A DNA stretch of 8,390 bases from assembly GCA_029879555.1 (NCBI GenBank), contig JAOUQB010000087.1, positions 1-8,390 of the forward strand. Direction: 5' to 3'. Made by a program: the position numbers and the translations under genes. Of the stretch, positions 5,909 to 8,390 are shown in pieces. The notes beneath the pieces were generated by a model, which ran no database searches, was not told the DNA's origin, and saw nothing but the letters and a program-made list of their open reading frames with translations. Source of the DNA: Nitrospirota bacterium. Lineage in GTDB: Bacteria > Nitrospirota > Nitrospiria > Nitrospirales > UBA8639. The first letter of the stretch is position 1; each line of letters starts with the position of its first letter.

Positions 5909-6147
5909 CTAAGAAGCCAAACCTACCAACCCACCCCCAAAGAGGGTCAGACTCGAATTAATTTGGCGTTTCTGCTTTTTCATTTAAATATCCATCGTTC
6001 TTTCCTGTAAAAATTTTTCACTCATTTCCCTTCACACGGAGGCCCCTTTACTGAAAAACCATGGAAGTAGTGCGGACCGCCTTCAAGGACCATGAATCCC
6101 GCATCAGATAGTTTTGCAGGCGAAGAATAAAGAGCATCGGAGTAAAG
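5909..6147. other. Gene-poor spacer between flavoprotein and exported small protein
   Basis: The spacer contains a C/A-rich stretch (5909-5942), the motif GGGTCAGACTCGAATTAA at 5944-5961, which resembles sequences I associate with the borders of small transposon-related repeats, and then an AT-rich stretch with an A5T5 run near 6009-6018. From 6147 down to 6022 the minus-strand frame of the small exported protein remains open after its TAG for 41 codons. No terminator, promoter or RNA gene could be supported. Confidence 0.4.
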
Positions 6148-6522
6148 CTATGGCTCCAGGAGACAGACTTGTTTAGCACGTTCAAACAGTTCCTCAAAGG
6201 CATAGCGTCCTTGGGAGTATTGGTCTTCGGCAGCCATCACCTTTTTGGTCTGCTCGGGAACCTGCCAGATCGCCATCTCACATCGTAAGGCCTTCTGTGC
6301 ACTATAGGCTCCACCACCTGTACAGATCGAGATTTCCCCATAGGCTCCACGTTCACGAGCCCTGGCCAATTCCATGGTGCGGCGATACGGAACGAGGGCC
6401 TCGCGTGCTTTATGGAGTTTTTCCAGCGCCGTTTCACAGGAAGGCGAATAGGGGGCAGCGTTCACAGGCCACGCCCAAAGCACGATCAGGCCCAATGCCA
6501 AGACCCAATCACACAACCGCAT
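6148..6522 (-). CDS. Small exported protein with four mature cysteines, unknown function
   Basis: The 124-residue protein begins MRLCDWVLALGLIVLWAWPVNAA, a clear Sec signal peptide with a likely cleavage site after VNA (residue 22). The mature part of about 102 residues has four cysteines (C29, C67, C81, C120), an even number that suits two disulfides in the periplasm. It is mostly helical, with charged Arg/Glu stretches (KLHKAREAL, ELARARERG, FEELFERAKQ). A Gly-rich SICTGGGAY loop lies at 65-73. I do not recognise a family. The start at 6522 is chosen over the ATG at 6549 because AGGA (6532-6529) lies 6 nt upstream and the signal peptide then begins properly. The nearest same-strand gene upstream, the ATP-grasp ligase, is about 260 bp away, so it is likely transcribed separately. 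Confidence 0.75.
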   Translation of the reverse strand: MRLCDWVLALGLIVLWAWPVNAAPYSPSCETALEKLHKAREALVPYRRTMELARARERGAYGEISICTGGGAYSAQKALRCEMAIWQVPEQTKKVMAAEDQYSQGRYAFEELFERAKQVCLLEP

Positions 6523-6528
6523 TCGAGT

Positions 6529-6532
6529 TCCT
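6529..6532 (-). promoter_or_regulatory. Ribosome-binding site that sets the small exported protein's start
   Basis: TAGGAACTCGAATG on the minus strand gives AGGA with a 6-nt spacer to the ATG at 6522. The upstream in-frame ATG at 6549 has no such site. Confidence 0.55.
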
Positions 6533-6556
6533 ATTAAAAGCCGAGGCATATGCGCG

Positions 6557-6727
6557 TTGAGACAATATCTGAAGGAGACGGAAAACGGGGCATGGGCATT
6601 GACCGTGTTACAAGCTGGTCGTGTTTCTTTTAATACACCGAACCTGGAAGGCTACGCTACCATAGATCCTTTTGCCCATCAATCAGAAAATAGCGCTGCC
6701 GGCAAGACAACCATCTCTCTCACGTGA
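6557..6727 (+). other. Orphan open frame in the 6523-6782 spacer, possible gene relic
   Basis: A plus-strand frame open from TTG 6557 to TGA 6725-6727 encodes 56 residues, with a protein-like middle (ENGAWALTVLQAGRVSFNTP) and end (AAGKTTISLT). It has no ATG and no ribosome-binding site, and the frame continues open upstream across the antisense of the small exported gene. No family is recognised. It may be the tail of a decayed gene or a chance open frame. Confidence 0.2.
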
Positions 6728-6782
6728 GGAAGGATACAAAAAATCGTACGATGTTATTGGTGAGTCATAAGGAAAGAACGCG

Positions 6783-7805
6783 TTAACGTTGGGCGTCAGG
6801 CTTCCAACTCAAGCCAATATTCAGAATTCGTTGGATCAGCGCTTCATAGGGCAGGCCTGCACGTTCAGCAGATTCCGCGAGATCTTCACCATAGGCTAAT
6901 TGCGCGTTAGGATTGGCCTCTAAAAAGTAGAGACGGTTCTTGGCATCTAATCGAAAATCCATTCGAGCATACCCACTGAGACCTAAGATATGGTACGCCC
7001 GCTTGGCTGTGCGTTGAATATTTCTGACCAACCGAGAGGGCAGCCCCTCTACTTCGCCGGATTGTATTTTATATTTTTCTTGATATTTCACACTCCATTT
7101 CACGCGAGCCGTGGCAATCTGAGCCGCGTCTGATGGGAGATTTTTTAAATCCAACTCCCATACGGGGAGGACCTGCAATCGCCGATTACCCAAAATCCCC
7201 ACATAGAGTTCTCGCCCATCGATATACCGTTCGGCAATAGCCCCGGTCCCCACCGTTTGATGGACGAATTCCACGCGCTCTTTTAATTTATCCTCGTCAT
7301 ACACAATCGAGGCTTGTGAAATGCCCAGGGAGGCTTCTTCGCTAATCGATTTCACGATGACCGGAAACGGGAATTCTCCCGTCCACTTAATGACTCGGTC
7401 TAAGGGAAACACGGCAAAGTCCGGGCAGCGAATCCCATGATAGGCCATAATTTTTTTCGACCATCCCTTATCCCTAGTCAATACCAGCCCTTTGGGATTA
7501 CAGCCGGTATAGGGCACACCCAGTAATTCCAAATAGGACACCACGTTTTGGTCGAATGCCGGATTGCCATTAAATTCCTCTAGTAAATTAAAGGCAATGT
7601 GCGGCTTCCAATCGTTCACGATTTGATCAATTACTCGCAAATCATCCCGCACACCCAACGCGGTGACCTCATGCCCCAAATCCCTCAAAGTCGTCACCAC
7701 ATCAAATTCCGTCTTCCACGCCACCGAGGCCAGGTCAACGCCTTCCGGATGATCCGGCGGCACGAGATCTTGATGCATGAGGACCATGACCCGCAATTTT
7801 CTCAT
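6783..7805 (-). CDS. D-Ala-D-Ala ligase-like ATP-grasp protein
   Basis: The 340-residue cytoplasmic protein has the D-alanine-D-alanine ligase layout: ATP-dependent ligation of a carboxylate to an amine through an acyl phosphate. The N-terminal domain has FNLLEEFNGNPAFDQ (72-86) and the LELLGVPYTGCNPKG segment (92-106), which parallel Ddl. The ATP-binding part has FPVIVKSISEEASLGIS (147-163), matching the Ddl lysine plus flexible glycine-rich loop, and ERYIDGRELYVGIL (192-205). The metal site is D283 (RMDF), E296 and N298 in LEANPN. Ddl has a PG-type sequence after the Asn, whereas this protein has PNAQL, and the Ddl N-terminal HG motif is changed. I infer a different substrate and no peptidoglycan role. 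It overlaps the upstream metallopeptidase gene by 4 bp (ATGA), so they are translationally coupled. Confidence 0.9.
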   Translation of the reverse strand: MRKLRVMVLMHQDLVPPDHPEGVDLASVAWKTEFDVVTTLRDLGHEVTALGVRDDLRVIDQIVNDWKPHIAFNLLEEFNGNPAFDQNVVSYLELLGVPYTGCNPKGLVLTRDKGWSKKIMAYHGIRCPDFAVFPLDRVIKWTGEFPFPVIVKSISEEASLGISQASIVYDEDKLKERVEFVHQTVGTGAIAERYIDGRELYVGILGNRRLQVLPVWELDLKNLPSDAAQIATARVKWSVKYQEKYKIQSGEVEGLPSRLVRNIQRTAKRAYHILGLSGYARMDFRLDAKNRLYFLEANPNAQLAYGEDLAESAERAGLPYEALIQRILNIGLSWKPDAQR

Positions 7806-8390
7806 AGGACCAAACGATGCCGTCCTCCATGTAAATAGTTCATGGTCTGCACAGTTAATAAAATTGTGAAATCGACTTTCGCTTGATCTTCAGGAACCGC
7901 CAAATGGAGATTTTTTTGTCGGCAATGGGTGATCATATCTCGCAAGACTTGGTCGATCGTGTATTGATATTCTCCCGTCCATTCAGCCACCTTGCGACGC
8001 ACTTCTTTTCGGAATTTCCGAATAAAGTTTGCCGCAGAGGGATTACCAGCCTTATCCGGATCTCCGGAAAACAAACGACGCAAATCCCGATCGTAAAAAT
8101 TGGGATAGTCCAACCCATAGCGCTCGCGTTTACTCTGATAATGTTCGCGCAGCGTTTTCTGAAGACGTCCAATAGGATCCACTCGCTCTTTTTTGGTTAC
8201 AATAGGCGGAACTCCCACTAATTCTTTCATCAGCCCATCGACGTACTCCAACTTTTTCAGCGCAGGCCATCCGACATACCGCTCCCGCCAACGGGAATTC
8301 GGCCTCAGCCACACCGCAAAGGTCTCGGCAAAATCCTCGTCCGGATGGCTTTGGGCATACCACATATCCAAATGCAGCACGAAACTCTTG
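7802..8390 (-). CDS. Putative zinc-binding metallopeptidase, C-terminal part (cut by right edge)
   Basis: The visible 195 residues are the C-terminal part. The frame is open to the window edge, and a GTG at 8380 (reading VLHLDMWY) is internal, not the start. The stretch WYAQSHPDEDFAETFAVWL, followed by RERYVGWPALKKLEYVD, is characteristic of the putative zinc-binding metallopeptidases of COG4307 (Peptidase_Mx type). The E/D in HPDEDFAE is expected to be near the zinc site. The HExxH helix and N-terminal zinc ribbon that this family can carry should lie upstream, outside the window. The rest is a basic, helical tail (REHYQSKRERYGLDYP, RKFRKEVRRKVAEW). The TGA stop overlaps the ATP-grasp ATG, so the two are made from one message. 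Substrate unknown. Confidence 0.85.
   Translation of the reverse strand, partial: KSFVLHLDMWYAQSHPDEDFAETFAVWLRPNSRWRERYVGWPALKKLEYVDGLMKELVGVPPIVTKKERVDPIGRLQKTLREHYQSKRERYGLDYPNFYDRDLRRLFSGDPDKAGNPSAANFIRKFRKEVRRKVAEWTGEYQYTIDQVLRDMITHCRQKNLHLAVPEDQAKVDFTILLTVQTMNYLHGGRHRLVL

Noticed and set aside
5133..5912. Several plus-strand open frames antisense to the flavoprotein
   Set aside because: They are shadows of a strongly conserved gene, proline/arginine-rich and without ribosome-binding sites.
7599..8221. Plus-strand frames antisense to the ATP-grasp and peptidase genes
   Set aside because: They overlap clearly conserved coding sequence and show no features of their own.
1..8390. CRISPR array, tRNA, rRNA, riboswitch or intact transposase
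   Set aside because: No spaced direct repeats, cloverleaf, rRNA-like or recognised aptamer sequence was found on reading both strands by eye.

Overview
The window appears to be chromosomal DNA from a Gram-negative bacterium of intermediate GC content. Two exported proteins have classical Sec signal peptides, promoters are sigma-70-like, genes are tightly packed, and the spacers contain short dispersed palindromic repeats. The style of those repeats and the gene mix bring Nitrospira-like bacteria (Nitrospirota) to mind. This is an impression only, because no rRNA or strong lineage marker is present.

Left part (1-2840). A minus-strand molybdenum-cofactor operon reads moaC-moaD-moaE-moaA, transcribed right to left. 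Together the four products take GTP to molybdopterin: MoaA and MoaC make cyclic pyranopterin monophosphate, and MoaD/MoaE add the dithiolene sulfurs. Two points stand out. The encoded MoaD carries an extra alanine after the C-terminal Gly-Gly that must be free for thiocarboxylation. A 122-bp near-palindromic repeat sits between moaE and moaA. The first codons of a further minus-strand gene may begin at position 53.

Centre (2840-4580). Back-to-back sigma-70-like promoters serve moaC on the left and a plus-strand DsrE-family sulfur-relay-like gene on the right. After that gene comes a gene-poor stretch of about 490 bp with several hairpins and a GC-rich dispersed repeat, then a minus-strand exported protein with a PsbP/Mog1-like look. 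Just upstream of that gene lies a 23-codon relic of a second DsrE gene that ends in the same residues as the intact copy.

Right part (4584-8390). All confident genes are on the minus strand. They are a TIGR03862/HI0933-type flavoprotein, a small exported four-cysteine protein, a Ddl-like ATP-grasp ligase, and the C-terminal part of a putative zinc metallopeptidase. The last two overlap by 4 bp (ATGA) and form an operon that continues past the right edge. The spacers at 5823-6147 and 6523-6782 hold possible remnants of lost genes.

No tRNA, rRNA, CRISPR array, intact transposase or prophage gene was seen. The best candidates for new biology are the capped MoaD together with the divergently expressed DsrE protein, and the peptidase/ATP-grasp pair.
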